From assembly GCA_032164245.1 (NCBI GenBank), contig JAVMKO010000002.1, positions 177,512,920 to 177,576,919 on the forward strand: a stretch of 64,000 bases of DNA, in the 5' to 3' direction. This stretch comes from Sternotherus odoratus (lineage: Eukaryota; Chordata; Testudines; Kinosternidae). Every line of letters starts with the position of its first letter. The first letter of the stretch is position 1. Under the pieces are notes generated by a model, which saw nothing but the letters and a program-made list of their open reading frames with translations, had not been told where the DNA came from and did not search any database. This document shows, in pieces, positions 1 through 13,441 of the stretch. Made by a program: the position numbers and the translations under genes.

Positions 1-400
1 ACACAAAATCAGACCCCAACGAATTCAAAGTAGAAATTACTGTGGGTCTAGTATTTTTCTCAAACTTTTCTTCCTTGGAAGAATTTAGCTATTTATTCAT
101 TAGTTTAATGAATAAATAGTTAAAATCAAAAGAAGCGTAAACACTCTCCTGCTCCCATAGTACTACTTAGACTGTTCAATGTTCCTTGTCTAAAGATGTA
201 AGATACAGAAGAATATTTGGCTCTTGTATGGAAAGTAAAAGATAGGTGACATCTTTGAGAATAGTCTACAAACAACATTAATGGTGTTTAAAAGATTGTG
301 TAGGAAGATTACTTGCACCTTCTGGGGACTAATGAGAAGATGCAGGGGTGAGCATGTATGTATGTATCGTAGGTACTTATAAAGCCTCCATTATCATAAT
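1..400. other. Non-coding flank with an AT-rich hairpin
   Basis: No coding signal was recognised. The one visible structure is an AT-rich inverted repeat: 89-102 pairs perfectly with 106-119 (14 bp, 3-nt loop) and pairing continues outward with mismatches. A short TATG run lies near 355-366. The rest looks like ordinary AT-rich intergenic DNA. Confidence 0.6.
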
Positions 401-429
401 ATCTGAGTGCCTCTCAATTTGTAATGTAT

Positions 430-605
430 TTATCCTGACTATACCCAGGAGGAAGGGAAGGGCTATTATCCCCATTTTGGGGCACAGCAAACCAAGGCAC
501 AGAGAGGCTATGTGATTTGCCTAAGGTCACACAGGAAAGCCTGTGGAAGAGCAAGGAATTGAAGTGGAGTCTCCCACGTCCTGAGTTAGCATCTTACCCC
601 TAAGT
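430..605 (-). repeat. MIR-like SINE
   Basis: The + strand reads as the reverse of a MIR core-SINE: a 'ctattatccccatttt' block, then 'aggcacagagaggct', then 'gcctaaggtcacacaggaa', then the degraded tRNA-like end. These blocks and their order are typical of MIR. Divergence is high and no target duplication is visible, so it is an old insertion. A second MIR-like copy in the opposite orientation lies near 20.1-20.3 kb. Confidence 0.75.
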
Positions 606-1150
606 CACCATGATGCATATGAACCTATGCAGATACTAGGTGTTACAGTATAATACATTTAATTTGTCTGTACCACATATACAGAATAAAATGCCTAAAA
701 ATAAAGTTTCTTATTTCTGGGCACACAAAAATGTACACTACTGGCCCTAGATTATGCTTTAATTAAAAAAAGAAGAAGAAGAAGAAGGTTTAATGCTAAA
801 ACATACAAGTAAAAGGGGCTGGGGAGGAGGGCATTCAGAGCTTGAAGACAGATTGCTGTGCAGTGAGCCATAAGGCTTTTCTTCTTGCACTGAAACCTCA
901 AGGGATACGTGTTCTTCCAACAGAGAAAAGATGACTCACCACGAGAGCAGAAAAAAAGTTCCTTCTGTGCTGTATAATTTCATAACATGCTCTACTGAGC
1001 CATACAAAACCCAGGGGCACCAACAATATCATTAGGAATGGGTAAATCCCAAAAACATTTGTTGTAAACTGGTAATATGCCAACTTACAACAATGCTAAT
1101 AGTCGCATAGTCTATTTGGCTTCCAGGACCGGCAATAAGAGAGTCTGTCC
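606..1150. other. Intergenic DNA, no feature recognised
   Basis: AT-rich sequence with a short GAA run (about 770-787). The open frames here have no recognisable protein features and overlap on both strands, so none is called as a gene. Confidence 0.5.
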
Positions 1151-1163
1151 TAGCACTAGTCCA

Positions 1164-1607
1164 GCATTTCTCAATGTGGCCATGAGGGGCTTTTTTGCCC
1201 CTACCCTTCCCTGGTGCTCCTGGATGCACCACCTTGGTGTTGGTTCCTGGGGCATCAGCCGGGGTTTGGCCCTGCCTCCTGTGGCGACACCTTGGGCAAA
1301 CACTGGAGGAGCAGGCAGCCAGTGAGTTCCTCCCTTCCCAGGGTTGGGGGGTCTCAGACTTTGGGCTTTACCCCTGGGGTGGCAGGCTGGCCATGGGGCT
1401 TCGAGCTCCATCCGCGTGGCTTCCATTCAGTCCAGCAGTAGGGCTTCAGTCTCCAGCACCTTACTGCCTCTCCCCCATCATCCCAGGCCCCTGGTACCTC
1501 ACCCAATCCCCGTCCAAGCGTAATTTGTCCCCAGGCTTGGTAGGGCTGAGTAAGCCTGCTGTGAAAAGTGATACTTGAATGTTTGTTAATATCACTTTTC
1601 ACAGCAG
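1164..1607. mobile_element. Possible hAT-like non-autonomous element ending in a hairpin
   Basis: The left end 'cagcatttctcaatgtggcc' resembles the terminal repeat of Charlie-type hAT elements. The interior is GC-rich compared with its flanks. The right end is an inverted repeat: 1556-1573 pairs perfectly with 1590-1607 (18 bp) around a 16-nt loop. No convincing 8-bp target duplication was found, so the boundaries and the hAT assignment are tentative. Several overlapping open frames on both strands here look like by-products of GC-rich composition. Confidence 0.35.
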
Positions 1608-4040
1608 ACTAGCAATAAATAAATTATAATGATTTAGACATGTCTATGTGAGTATTTCTTTTTCCTATAGCTATAGCTAATTAAGTGTTTTAGGACTAGG
1701 TGTGAGAATGGCCACCAGCAAGAGTTGGTGGCCACACTCTGAGCCCACCAAATAATTTGCCCTGAGGACACTTGGATTCACCTCCTTTGTGCCAGGACAA
1801 GCGTAAACCCATCAAATTTTTGGACTTCAAAGTAAGTAGATACACAAACCCACAGTCTCTCTCACCAATCAGAAACACATGCATGCAGTAGAACTTTTCA
1901 CTGTCACAACATATAAGGGTGACAGGGAGCACACACGGCTTCATGACTAATTGATGTCCAGTGAAGTATAAGACTTCACTTCAGTGATTTTTTTTAGTAC
2001 TTTAAGCTAAATCAAATTAAAGCCATTTTAATTTTGAATGAAAAAGACCACACAAGGATTTAATGCAGCTAAACTAATCCTCTTTAAATTCACAACTTTA
2101 ATTAATTTGAATTAATTTTCCTGAGTATCCACATGTTGACAAGCTTCGTTCGTTCATTCCTTAGTTGCCAAAAAAGATGCTAGGTTGATAATCTTTACTC
2201 AAAAAGGAAGTAAACAGCAAAATTGAAAAACTAAAATCTTCCATCCACATAATTAAATCATTCAAATTATACTCCATGAATGAATCAACTGTTATTTATT
2301 TCTACCCAGTAATTATTGACATTCAAAAAGATGGTGTCAAACTGTAGGGATCTAGAATTAAAAAATTGCATTCAAATTCCTCAGTTATAAAAATGTGTTA
2401 TTATTCACCTTGATTCAGCCCCAAAAAAGCAGAGAATATGAGTTTGTGTTATAAAAATCTTTACCTGAAATTGATATTGTGTTTTGAGCACAATTAATAA
2501 TTTGTCACAGTAAAGGAATTCCCCAAAGCAAGAGAGTCTTTTTTCACTAATTGTACACTACTAACACCTTACCTTCCTATGTAGGGTACACACAAGAGTA
2601 GTCTAAAACGAGATCCTATGACTAAAAGTGAATTTAGAAGATTAACATTATGGAGGGTTGTGTCTCAATTGGCAAATTCACCACACAAATTTATCATACA
2701 CCCAAAATATGATTTTTAGGAATTTGAAAGTATTTTTTCCTGTTACGCATCACCAGCACTGATAAAAAGTCTGTGGATAAATTTGTCCTCAGTTTCAACT
2801 GTACAACCCTTTAATCCTTAATGGGATTGTAAGAGAGAGCACAACTTGGCCTGGAAGCTGAAATTTAGAGTCCAGTCTTGCCCCTTTAATGTCACAATAG
2901 GAGTTTTGCCATTTAAGTCAAACAGTAGAATCTAGACACAATGTTTTTGATGATGCATAAGAAATAGAACACAGCTAAACAACGCTGCAGTGCTAAAAAA
3001 AAAGGTATACTAAACAAAAGCAATTTCTAACAATAAATAAAGTTGATAGGATCAAAGCTAAGGAGATCTAGTGAGTAGAAGGTGATACACAAACATTTTT
3101 CTGTTATAACTACAACTCCACTTTAATTAGGAAGCTTATAGACCTTCTTACAGACAATGTACTCTTTTCAGTAAGGACAGCTTACAAAACTTTCTATAAA
3201 CAGAGAACACACACCAAAGAGAGTAGTGAATTGTTTAACTCAGTACAATATTGGCTCAGAAGTGCAAATGCCCATGCGACTAAGAAGAAGTTTATCTGGT
3301 GGCTAAATTCTAGCCCCAGCATGTCTGAATTCAGTGGGAAGGACTACAGTTTACATCTGGGCAGAATTAGACGGCAGCCATTATAACTGCAAGCGGGCAA
3401 CAGAGAGAATAAAGAGAGGGTTAACAGTGAGGTTTTTGAATAGAGCTTAGGAAGGGCACAATGGAGGAAACAATGACAATATTGTTTTGTTTTTTTAAAT
3501 GGCTAAATTCTGTCTGCAAAGGCCTTAAAGATCAATGGCCATATCAGAGCAGAATTTGGCCCTTAGTATATTGTTAAAGTTACCAACCATCTGAGTCTAA
3601 GAATTCCTTTTAAGGGAACATATAAACAAGGGGCCCAATTTTTGGTCATTTAAACGCTATATTGAAATCCTACATTTGTTCCTACGGATGGGTCCATAAG
3701 TATGTAGCACAAGCATTATTGTATGTGCCTAAATCTTTTTGCACACATAGTGGATGTATTAATACAATTTAAGCAGCCACTCTGAGATATTCTTTTTTTC
3801 CTTTTTTTTTCTTAGGCTCCATGCATGTGTCAGAATATTTTTATCATTCCTTTTATTCCCTATAAAAGAAACAATTTGTATATTGCGTGTACTTAAAGAA
3901 AAATCCTATAGAAAGATATTTATGGTGCTAAATTGTGGGGGTAGACTGAACATCTATTTATAAAAAGACAGACTTATGAATTCTAACAGTAGTCGTTAGT
4001 TCTAATTACCACTTTATGCCTATCCCAGAGGAAGAATATA
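1608..4040. other. Intergenic DNA, no gene recognised
   Basis: About 2.4 kb of AT-rich sequence without long open frames, exon-like blocks of either neighbouring gene family, or clear repeat ends. It may hold very old repeats that cannot be recognised by eye. Confidence 0.5.
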
Positions 4041-4792
4041 CAGTGAAACCTCGATATAACGGACTAATTCGGGCGAGGGGGTGTCCGTTAAAACTGAAAG
4101 TCTGTTATTTAATAATTTTTTAAAATTATTAAATAACGGACTTTCGGGTGACAACGGACACCCCCCCGCCCGAATTAGTCCGTTATATGGAGCCGTGAGT
4201 CAGCCCACCCCACCCCCTCCCCCCACCCGGCTCCCCGCAGCGGGGAGCCGGGCGGGGGAGTTGATAGCTCCCGCTCGGCTCCCCCCAGCGGGAAGCCCGG
4301 CGGGAGCTGTCAACCCCCCCCGCCCGGCTTCCCGCTGCGGGGAGCCGGGCGGGAGCTCTCAAACCCCCCCCCCCCCCGCCCGGCTCCCCGTTGCGGGGAG
4401 CCGGGCGGGGGGGTTGACAGCTCCCGCCCGGCTCCCCCCAGCGGGAAGCCCGGCGGGAGCTGTCAAACCCCCCGCCCGGCTTCCCACTGCGGGGAGCCGG
4501 GCGGGAGCTCTCAAACCCCCCTGCCCGGCTTCCCGCTGCGGGGAGCCGGGCGGGAGCTCTCAAACGCCCCCCCCTGCCCGGCTCCCCGTTGCGGGGAGCC
4601 GGCGGGGGGGGGGGGGTTGACAGCTCCCGCAGGGGTCCCCGCTGCGGGGAGCCAGGCAGGAGCTGTCAACCCAGCCGGCTCCCTGGGGCGGGAGCCGGCA
4701 GCCCCCAATAACGGATTTCGGATGCATCGGAAATTTTGTCCGTTGCATCCGAAGTCCGTTAAATCGGGGTCCGTTAAATCGAGGGTTTACTG
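4041..4792 (+). mobile_element. Composite TA-target MITE with GC-rich hairpin array, copy 1
   Basis: Flanked by TA (4039-4040 and 4793-4794). Ends are inverted: CAGTGAAACCTCGATATAACGG on the left and the reverse of CAGTAAACCCTCGATTTAACGG on the right. TA targets and CAGT ends fit the pogo/Tigger group of Tc1-mariner. The first 150 bp is a long palindrome centred on an A/T core near 4120, with arms reading toward CGGACTAATTCGGGC. A GC-rich tandem array (about 4200-4700) follows, then a right end with repeated TCCGTTAAATCG. No transposase is present. The same element recurs at 43.5 kb with a longer array. Open frames through the array encode only Pro/Gly/Ala repeats on both strands and are not genes. 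Confidence 0.8.
4215..4680. repeat. GC-rich minisatellite of hairpin units inside MITE copy 1
   Basis: Two unit types alternate. One is a near-perfect hairpin in which GCCCGGCTCCCCG pairs with CGGGGAGCCGGGC around a 3-nt loop. The other carries facing copies of TTGACAGCTCCCGC and GCGGGAGCTGTCAA. The array is CpG-rich and contains long C and G runs. Base composition is unlike the AT-rich flanks. Confidence 0.85.
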
Positions 4793-4794
4793 TA

Positions 4795-6833
4795 TATCCT
4801 TAATTATCAAAGCAATTATCACACCATAGATATAACAACTGAATTTCAAACTGGTCTCCTTTATAAATGGGACTTTATGCAACCACAGTAGAACTTAAGA
4901 TCTGGGAAATGATCTTCATCACAGCTAGGATGGAGACAAATTTATTTTAGAAATAGTCTGCCAAATTTACAAACCTGTATGGTAAGATGAATTAAAGTCC
5001 ATAGAAAAGAAAAGCCTAGTCTTTAAGAACGCTTTTTGGTGGGATACAAAATGTCAAATGTGATTAAGTAAAATATAGAATACTGGGAGTTGGATATTTC
5101 TAGCCTTTTTAGCACCAGGTGTCAGTCACAAAATTGAACCCAGGTGAGAAATGACCAAAAGTTATTGCCATGCTATTCAACCTGTTTCAAAATGATCACT
5201 GATCAATGGAGAAGCTATTAATCTCAGTCTTCTCTCAGCAGAAAAACAGGGGTCCACATAGGTATTACTGACATGACTCTCAAAGGTAACTCTGCGGCTT
5301 TACTAACCATTTGCAAAGTGTTTTGAGATCCTTGATTTGAATAGGGAGTCTGAGTTTTAGGGCAGTAGTTGAATATTGTAATAATCTGTATTGATATGTA
5401 TCTTTTCTAAAAGGTTAACGTGTCCAATGTTACAAAAAAAAAAAAACCTAATCAAGCAGTCAGTGAGGTTGTGCTACCAAATTCCTATGCTTATACATGT
5501 ATTCTTGCTGCAATTCATCTTCATTTCCCATAGGATTTTTCTTGATCTTCATCTACTCAGCATCCTCTCCTGCAAATGGCTGAGAAATGAGCAAGCTAAA
5601 ATTCAGCATGAATACAGACATAAATGCTATAGATTCTGCTGAGCTGTTTCCCCAAGGTGAAGATGCATTTTAATTGTTTCTGTGGTTCTTGACATTTTGT
5701 GAAAGGAAATGTTGTGTCCTTCCTAATGCTACAGAAAATTCAAACAGTGAATATACAGTACATGATGGTCCAGATTCTCTTCTTCACGCAGCACAGTCTA
5801 ACACCAGCACAGGAGCACTAATGCAGAACTGGTGGGAAAGGTCAATCAGGCCCCGTAATTGTAGCGGAGCAAGAGAAAGGCAGAAGTCCCCAACCCTTCC
5901 CTGGTTGGGGACTATTGTGAGTGGGATCGCTGACAGGTGCACAAGGAAGAGGAAGCAGCAGCATTCAGCAAATCAAAATCATCGCTCCTGAGAACTTTTG
6001 CCCTTCATCTTAGAGCTAGCATCCCACTAGATAAACATAACGGAATCAAGTTGTGACAGAAACCCCTCCTCTAAAAAACCAGAATGGTACTGAAAGTAAG
6101 ATTTCAGAATAGATTTGACACGTGAACTTGAGAAAAAAAAAAAGATGTGATTGCCCTACTTCATTCAATGAAGTTAGCATCTGTGCAAAAAGGAAGTGGA
6201 GCCTCACCTTGAGCAATGAATTTTATAGGCTGAGTTTAGGGGCACTGTTGTGATCAAAGGTCTTTTTTCTACCTGAGTTTTTAACCATGCAAAGAGAGAA
6301 TGTAAACAGTCGAGGAGTAATGATGACTCATTCAAGAAGAGCTGCTCCCTATGTATATGTTTTATATGATACATCTTTCATCTTGTCCCAGAGACTTGAT
6401 GTGCTTTTCATTTCACATTTTGCTTCTATTAAGTATGATCAAATGGAGAAAGGAAAAGTGCGTGTCTGAAAGACAGACATTTTATACAACTATATTTTGG
6501 GGTTTTGTGGGACAGGATATTACCTATAAAAACTTCATTCAAAAGGTGAAAGGGCAGTATTCTGAGTTATTTGAAAGCTAATCAAATTTGTTCACTTTAA
6601 GGAAATATGTAGTATTTGTGGATTACGTTAAATCTCAGCTGTTGACCACAAAAAAACCCAACCTCCTGGAGATGGTCTGTCTCCATCATTCATAATGAAA
6701 AAATTGCACCTGACCTGGCAATGATGCAAGTGGTGATTCCAGTGGAGACTGAGGCTTTGAAATAGCTCAAGAAAAAAAATACCATGGTTCCTATTTACTA
6801 ACTTTGACTGAGGAGATGCCAGTTATGTCACTA
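4795..6833. other. Intergenic DNA, no gene recognised
   Basis: AT-rich sequence with a short poly(A) near 5430. The longest open frame (5674-5991) has no recognisable domain, no splice-linked neighbours and no similarity I can name, so it is not called. Confidence 0.5.
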
Positions 6834-7211
6834 CAGTAGAACTTCAGTTATAAATGTCTCAGAAATGGAAGGTGTTCGTAACTTTAAACAAAACATTAAC
6901 GTTGTCCTTTTAAAAGTTTACAAAGCTGAACATTGACTTAATATAGCTTTGATCTTTACTATGCAGAAGAAAAATGCTGCTTTTAATCATCTTAATTTAA
7001 ATGAAACAAGCACAGAAACAGGTTCTTTACCTTTTATTAAAAAATTGACCTTTCCCTTTATTTTTTGAGTAGTTACACTGAACAGTTGCAGATTTGGTTT
7101 TTTGTCTGGTTGGTTTTGCTGCTGCCCAATTGTGTACTTCTAGTTCCAAATTAGGTGGGTAGTTGACCAGTCAGTTGATAACTTTGGTGCTCATAACTGG
7201 AGGTTCTATTG
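6834..7211. mobile_element. TA-target MITE (Tigger/pogo-like)
   Basis: Flanked by TA at 6832-6833 and 7212-7213. The left end CAGTAGAACTTCAGTTATAA is matched by the reverse of the right end, CAATAGAACCTCCAGTTATG. The interior is AT-rich and non-coding. The CAGTAGA- terminus and TA duplication suit non-autonomous pogo/Tigger relatives; the family name is an inference. Confidence 0.7.
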
Positions 7212-8432
7212 TACTTCATCATAACTCCTCTCTCCACGGACTTTATGTATACACATAAAAGCAAAAACGATTACACGGGGGCATAAATGTAAAATGCTTG
7301 AAATGTATACAGCAAGTGAGCTACAATCACCAGTGTAACAGGGACAGAAGAAAGCAGAGATAGGGAGGATTTAGAATAAAGTAAATTAGATTTAAGAAAC
7401 GTGAGCAAACAAATGTTTTAGTTTGGATCAATAGCAAATTGCTTCAAAAAAAAAAAAAAAAAAAAAAAAAGGAACTCCCTTTAAACAGCAGCTTTGGAAA
7501 CAGAAGCATTACTGGATAAATACAGACCTAAAACTTGGCTTGAAGGCTGCCAAAGCAACAAGAAATAGGGCGACAGACATTTACAAATTGATTCTCTCCA
7601 CAAGGCGATTGCTTCAGCGGGCATATTGAAATGGATCTGTGAGTGCAGAATTCTGAACTGGCTTATCACTTAATGAACTGTGGTGCCAGTGCAACCAAGA
7701 TTTTCCACAATTACATTAGTTGCCCTAGTTCACCTCATGACAAAGTACATATAAATTCTGGGAGATTAGTCATTCAAACAGAACTGAAACTAGTCTACAA
7801 CTCAAATGGAAATAAATTGTACGTAGTCAGCTTTGAGAGTTAGCCACCAACCAGGAACTAAGAGAAATTTAGTTCCTGGACACTTCTGCCAGCATGCCCA
7901 GCGATTCTGACATACTCACTCCATTGCATTCACACTTGATTTATTTAGATTTCTATGTACTGCCCATCCTACACTCTAGGAGCTTTAGTGGTTAAGCATT
8001 CCAGGCTCTCTCCTACAGTCGCAAGAGGAAGGAGTAAATTCCAAAGTCCAAGATAGCAAACAAAATACTGCTTTGCCAGCTTCTTTAAAAACCCAGTTGT
8101 TAGCTCAAGTGTATCCTCTCATGTGCATGTCACACAGGGATGGGGTAATTTTTCAAGACAGGTCTTAAACCATTCTGTGCTTTATACATCAAAACCAACC
8201 CTTTAAACTCCTGCTAGAAGTGAATTGGGAATCAGGGCAGATTTCAGTACACTAGTGTATTGTGCTCCCTGTATGAAGCACCACACACTATAATGGTAGC
8301 CACCTTCTGCACTAGTTTAAATTTCCAAATGGATTTAAGATGTAGTGTCAAGTAGGATACCTTTTACTAAAGCTTGAGGATGGAAAAGATATGGATGACT
8401 AACAAAGGTCCACACCCTTCTTGGCAGGCATT

Positions 8433-8459
8433 GGGCGGGGGGGGGGCAGGGGGGGGGGG
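8433..8459 (+). repeat. G-run with quadruplex potential
   Basis: Three G-runs (3, 10 and 10 G) separated by single C or CA spacers. The long runs alone could supply four G-tracts for a quadruplex on the + strand. Its function is unknown. Confidence 0.6.
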
Positions 8460-9959
8460 AGGTACTTGGCCACACTTCTTATACCCAGGAGCAGCTAAGG
8501 ACCTAAATGGTAAACCCTGTCCCTGAGTAACAAGTGGCAGATGCACTGCACCACTCAGACTGATAGGACTTCACATCTATCAACATAACCTTGCGTTTGG
8601 GTCGGCTGATTTAATGGCCTTTGGGAAATCTCAGTTTATCTAATGTAATGCCAGGAGTTATTTCCATTCTAATTCAACACTGGAACTTCCCAGGCACTCC
8701 TAGCTAAATTAGGATCTGCTTCTTCCTTCAATAGTGTGCAACAGATAGCAGCAAACGCCTCTGACTGAACAGGTCACCCTGTCATCCCAATCCTATGACA
8801 CTTGTCTAGGCAATATTGCTTATTAGATTGCATGCTCTCCAGGGCAAGAACCATGTCTTGCTATTTCTGTATAGCACTTAGCAGGGGGTCTCTTCTATCA
8901 TAATCAAGTTTGTCCAAACACAATTTTTTAAAATATTTAATTTCATTGAATTCTTTTCAAAAACAGAATGTGTTTGTAACATTCACTCTAGTGCACTCAA
9001 AACAGATGGCTGGAAAACAGGCCTAGATGACAGAGGAAACAGAAATAATTGTCTACATTATTTTAGCAAATTATTAAACAAATATTGCATAGTAGATACA
9101 ATGAGGCCAAGGTCTGAGTGACTATGATTTTGAATCCTCACTGTGAATCCTTTTAAACAGGCCTGAATTTTCAGAAAGTGAGCACTCATTTTCTAAAAAT
9201 CAGGCCTCTTTAAGAGTCCTCAAGTTATACACCCAAAATGTTGGCCCAGTTGAGAACTTAAGAGTTTTGTAACATAGCTTTATACAGAGGTCAGTGAATT
9301 ACTGTATTGTATGATGTACTGTTCACATAGATTGTCCTGTAATACAAAAAAAAAAAAAAAAAAAAAGGAGGAAGTAAAATATTATCCTGCACACATTAGA
9401 GAAAGTATTTGCCATTCACCTCCCAGCACAACAAAACCAGTCTGCTTAAATGACTCACGTCTTACTACTGCTGCCACTCACAACCCCACGTTCACCCCCA
9501 GCATAATTAAAGCCAAGAGATGGGAGCTTGCAACTGTTATTTAAACAGCACTCCCAAATTGTCATAGCACTAAGCAACACCAAGACAACACCCAGTACTG
9601 TTGCTTGCAGTTATTCCTGTTTGCCAGTTCCACAAATACCAAGCAAGAATTTAAATTTACCCAAGGATGAACTCAAATGAGACAATTAGTGATGGCAGGG
9701 ATGGGGTAACAGACAACCATTTAGATGCTTTCACAAAATTTTATACATGTGGTGAAACATTCTGATTTAAAAGGAAGAATAAACTTTATTAGATAAAAAT
9801 GCCATGAAAATGCACTTCCATCAAGTGTTTTGGAATCTCATTCGCCTTTGGTTAACATCTTTCATAAAGTTCCATTGTGCATGGGTAGGTTTAGCACTTT
9901 AACTATGTGGTAAGTACCTCAACATAAGGCAGGCAAATTAATTTTTGTTTGAGTATCAG

Positions 9960-9988
9960 AAACAAACAAACAAACAAACAAACAAACA
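9960..9988. repeat. (AAAC)n microsatellite
   Basis: Seven uninterrupted copies of AAAC. Such tracts often mark the tail of a decayed retroposon, but no SINE body was recognised beside it. Confidence 0.9.
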
Positions 9989-12900
9989 AGACCTCCAAGA
10001 ACCCAGGTCTGTTCCCATTGAAATCAATGGGAATAGGATCAGATTCCAAGCCTGAAAGTTGCTACCACCAGTTTATTTAATGAGGTTGCAGAGCAAAAAG
10101 ACTAATGCTATTTTATGTGAACAAGGTTAGTCACAGGAGGAGGGAAAGCCTTGTAATTCCAAAAACAAATGAGTACTTTTTGTTTATTTTTCTCTTCATG
10201 TAATTTGGACTCTCTGCACCTACTCAACAGTATCCAAACCTATGACACTTTCAGTCATTGTTAGCCCCAAAGGTTTTGCAGTAATAAAATATAATTGTTT
10301 TCTAGGAAAACCCTGAATTCCATTAGTGGAAGAAACAGCTTGCATGTATTTGAAACTGGTTTGACTGCAGCCGAGGGAGTTCTAAAATGGCTTTTAGTTA
10401 AGCATTCATGCTTAAGTTTTCACTGACATAACTAACAATATCAGTCATCAAAAAGACAAAGCACTAGCAGATATAAGTAACTGGTATGCACACAGCCAAC
10501 CTTGATTCTCCAATTGAGAGAACCGCCCAACTAAGCTTTGGAATGATGACTAGTCCTTAAAGAAATCAATTCTGAAAGTGCTACCGCTGTTTATTTTCTG
10601 GGCTGAGCCAGTGCTGTAAAAACAGAAGTAGGGGAACTACTTCTGCATCATAGTTACGCGAGAGACAAATGCAAACAGTGCTAGCCATAGAAATAATGCA
10701 CACGTCAACCAAAAAGTTTGCAAGGAAGGTGAAATAGACATGCAATTTTACTGGTTTCTTGAAATAAACTGCCTCATAAATGGGAAGGAAAAAGTCTGGT
10801 TAAAAAACATTAATTAGCAAAACTATTTAAATAATTTCCCCATCATCTATAGCTCAGTACTTAGCTTTCCCAAGCAATGAGAGAAAATAGAACAACAGGG
10901 GGGTATCATAGAAGAAGATGATTCACAAAAGGGGAGACCTCAGAATCACAATATATAGCTTCCTAACTATTCCAATACAAGAAATTCTTGAAGCCTAGAA
11001 CTCACATCAAACATGTTTGAAGTTGTAAATTGTTGTGCACTCTCTGATCAGAACCCCAGAGCTTTTCAGTGGTTCAGAGTAGAACCACAAATACAACTTA
11101 GAGAAACTGCACATCAGGATTCTAAAGCCTCAAAACTTTCTTCACTGCTTCAGTTTCAACGTAGTGAGCCAACTCAATTTATCACAATCACTTACATATA
11201 ATAGAAACAGATATAACATTTTAGATAATGCTTTCTGGGCTATAAAGCCATTCACCACTTACATGGAAGAGATGGGGGGGGGAGGGGAACTGATCTGTAG
11301 GGAAACAACAGCAGAGCAGGGAGAAAAATAACAGCCTTTTGGACTCTCTGTGGCTCTGCAATAGAGCATAGGGATGAGTGTCCACTCAGTTTGGTGTTAT
11401 TGAAGAATGAGATTTTTGTCTTGCCCTGGGAAATGGACCTCTACCAAAAGTCAAACCTGTGTTACCTTTGCTTCTTATGGAAAATTTCACATTTAAAGCA
11501 GCAGAGAGGCTAGAGAATACAGCAGATATCTGCTCCAGGAAAAGAACCTCAACCTCAGGGATGCTAGCTTATAGGTCAAAGCAGAACACTAGAATAAAAA
11601 AGGGCCAAGTGTTCAGCCTTCCCAAGATTTCTAGACACACTTAAGTCTTTTTCGCCCCCCCTTCAAACTATCTTCAATAACAAGGCATTTTCCTTTCCCT
11701 TCTCATAGCTTCCCAGCTGCTGGTTTATATCTCCCAACCTCTAGAAAACAGGTAGCTGCTGCCATAAATATTCTCCTCGGGAAGAACCTGCTGATCAATT
11801 AGGCTGGCTGCTAGACTGCAAGCAGCCTGTGCATCAGCTGTCTACTTCCTTCTACAATCCCAGCAGCAGCTGCTGCTGCACATGGCAGGAATTTAAACCC
11901 CTGCCTGCCAGGGTTCACAAAGAGTTCATCCATCTTACCCCAACTGGGCTTTGGAATCTGATAGTCACATGGCTGTTCGGGATCAGTCAACAGGAAACTC
12001 CCCAAATTCTCTTTTTGGACACGTTAGTCACTAGTTGCTCTTAATAACTATAATCTTACCTATGTCTAGAACTTCTTAACAATTCCAAAGGACTTGACAG
12101 ACAGTAGATCAGATTGTAGCTCCTTACTCTAATAGCATCAAGCAAACCAAAGCTCATCTGACTATATGGAAATTCCCTTTGCACAAAAGAAAGTTTCACA
12201 TGGCATAGACCAGTGTAGCAGCTGTACCCCACAGCATGGGGGATGTGCTCAGCAAAAGACATTACCTAAGTGCCACTCTGTTCCAGCTATGGAATGGCCC
12301 CTTGATGTCTGGTCAGCCAGAAGAAAGTTAAAGCAAGATTCCACTGGCTCCTGAAGCTAGGGGCCCCAAAGGTTTTGTGCAGCCACCTTTGCCTCACCAC
12401 CTCCACAGATGTGCTAAGCACAGCTCAGAAGCATCTCAGGCCTGGGCCAGTGTATACTGAGACAACACACCAAAATAGACACTCCTGGGCTGGAAGTCAG
12501 CACCTATTTTGTGTCAGCAATAATGAATACAATTTTTAAAGAGTAGAAGGGAAGAAAGTGTATGCTATTTGAAAGTAAAGGAGGAATTTGGATCATGTAA
12601 TTATGAAAGTTGGAATTTGGACAGGATAATAGGGATAGCACCCTTCCTCCTAGATAGGAATGACAGCTCTATGTGACTCTGACAATGTGTATTTAGTGTC
12701 TCCACTTGAAGGAGTGTGTTTGCCTTTTCCAGGAAGCGGTAACTCTATAACAAGACTTTAAGTACACGTGTATATCTGTCATTCTAAATAGCTCACTCAG
12801 CCAGCTAGCTATTCAGTTTGATGTATTGTGTTTATATTTGTATACTGGAACAACCTGCACACTGATGAAATGCAGCCACCTCAGGAGTAGAAGCCAATAT

Positions 12901-13245
12901 CCATTCTGTGCCAGCAATAATAACCCAATATGTAAATACAAGAAATCACATTTCAATTAGATTAGCATTACTGTGGCAATATGTCAGCTGTGACAGAATG
13001 GGATATGTCTGGGTCACAATATGACCTCCATTTTGTATTGTAAGCTCCATTTTGTACTATGTGCTGAACTCACGTCTAACCTTGGGTAAGGCAAAGTTAT
13101 TATGGCGTATTCAAGTCAGCTACCCCCTAAAGTCGGGGGGCCCGGTACAGCTCTACCCGTAGTACCCCCTGTCGCCGGCCCTGGGGGTGAAGGGGACAAG
13201 AAGGGACGCGTCTGCCAGTTGATCATATGGCAAAAAAAGATAGAC

Positions 13246-13315
13246 TCTATTTAAGAGGGAGTGCTTCTCTGTGAGGGTAGCCACCCTTGCAGAAAAGCAC
13301 TCCCTCTTAAATAGA
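13246..13315. repeat. 26-bp-stem hairpin inside the solo LTR
   Basis: 13246-13271 pairs with 13290-13315 with one mismatch, leaving an 18-nt loop. The predicted RNA foldback is about 70 nt on either strand. No transcription evidence is visible. Confidence 0.85.
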
Positions 13316-13441
13316 GGGCATTCTATTGCCACATGCATGAAGAATGAACTGGAGAGAGAGAAGCAGTAGGGATTGAGAGATTGTGCCTCAACTGAAACAA
13401 TAACAAGACTTTGGACTCACAGAAGGGGTGACAGGCATGGG

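Larger units (their letters stand above)
7214..12984. other. Intergenic DNA with simple repeats and old repeat fragments
   Basis: No gene recognised. Visible items are a 25-nt poly(A) tract at 7446-7470, a G-run at 8433-8459, an L2/MIR-type tail-like block at about 8826-8890 ('gcatgctctccagggcaaga' then 'tatagcacttagca'), an imperfect hairpin at about 9160-9207, a 21-nt poly(A) at 9346-9366 and an (AAAC)n microsatellite at 9960-9988. Short open frames are at chance level. Confidence 0.5.

Noticed and set aside
4081..4829. Several open frames of 60-180 codons on both strands
   Set aside because: They run through the GC-rich hairpin array and translate to Pro/Gly/Ala/Arg repeats in every frame; array composition lacks stops.
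13246..13315. Calling a microRNA gene
   Set aside because: Hairpin size is suitable, but there is no conservation or small-RNA evidence and it lies in a solo LTR; kept as a structural observation only.
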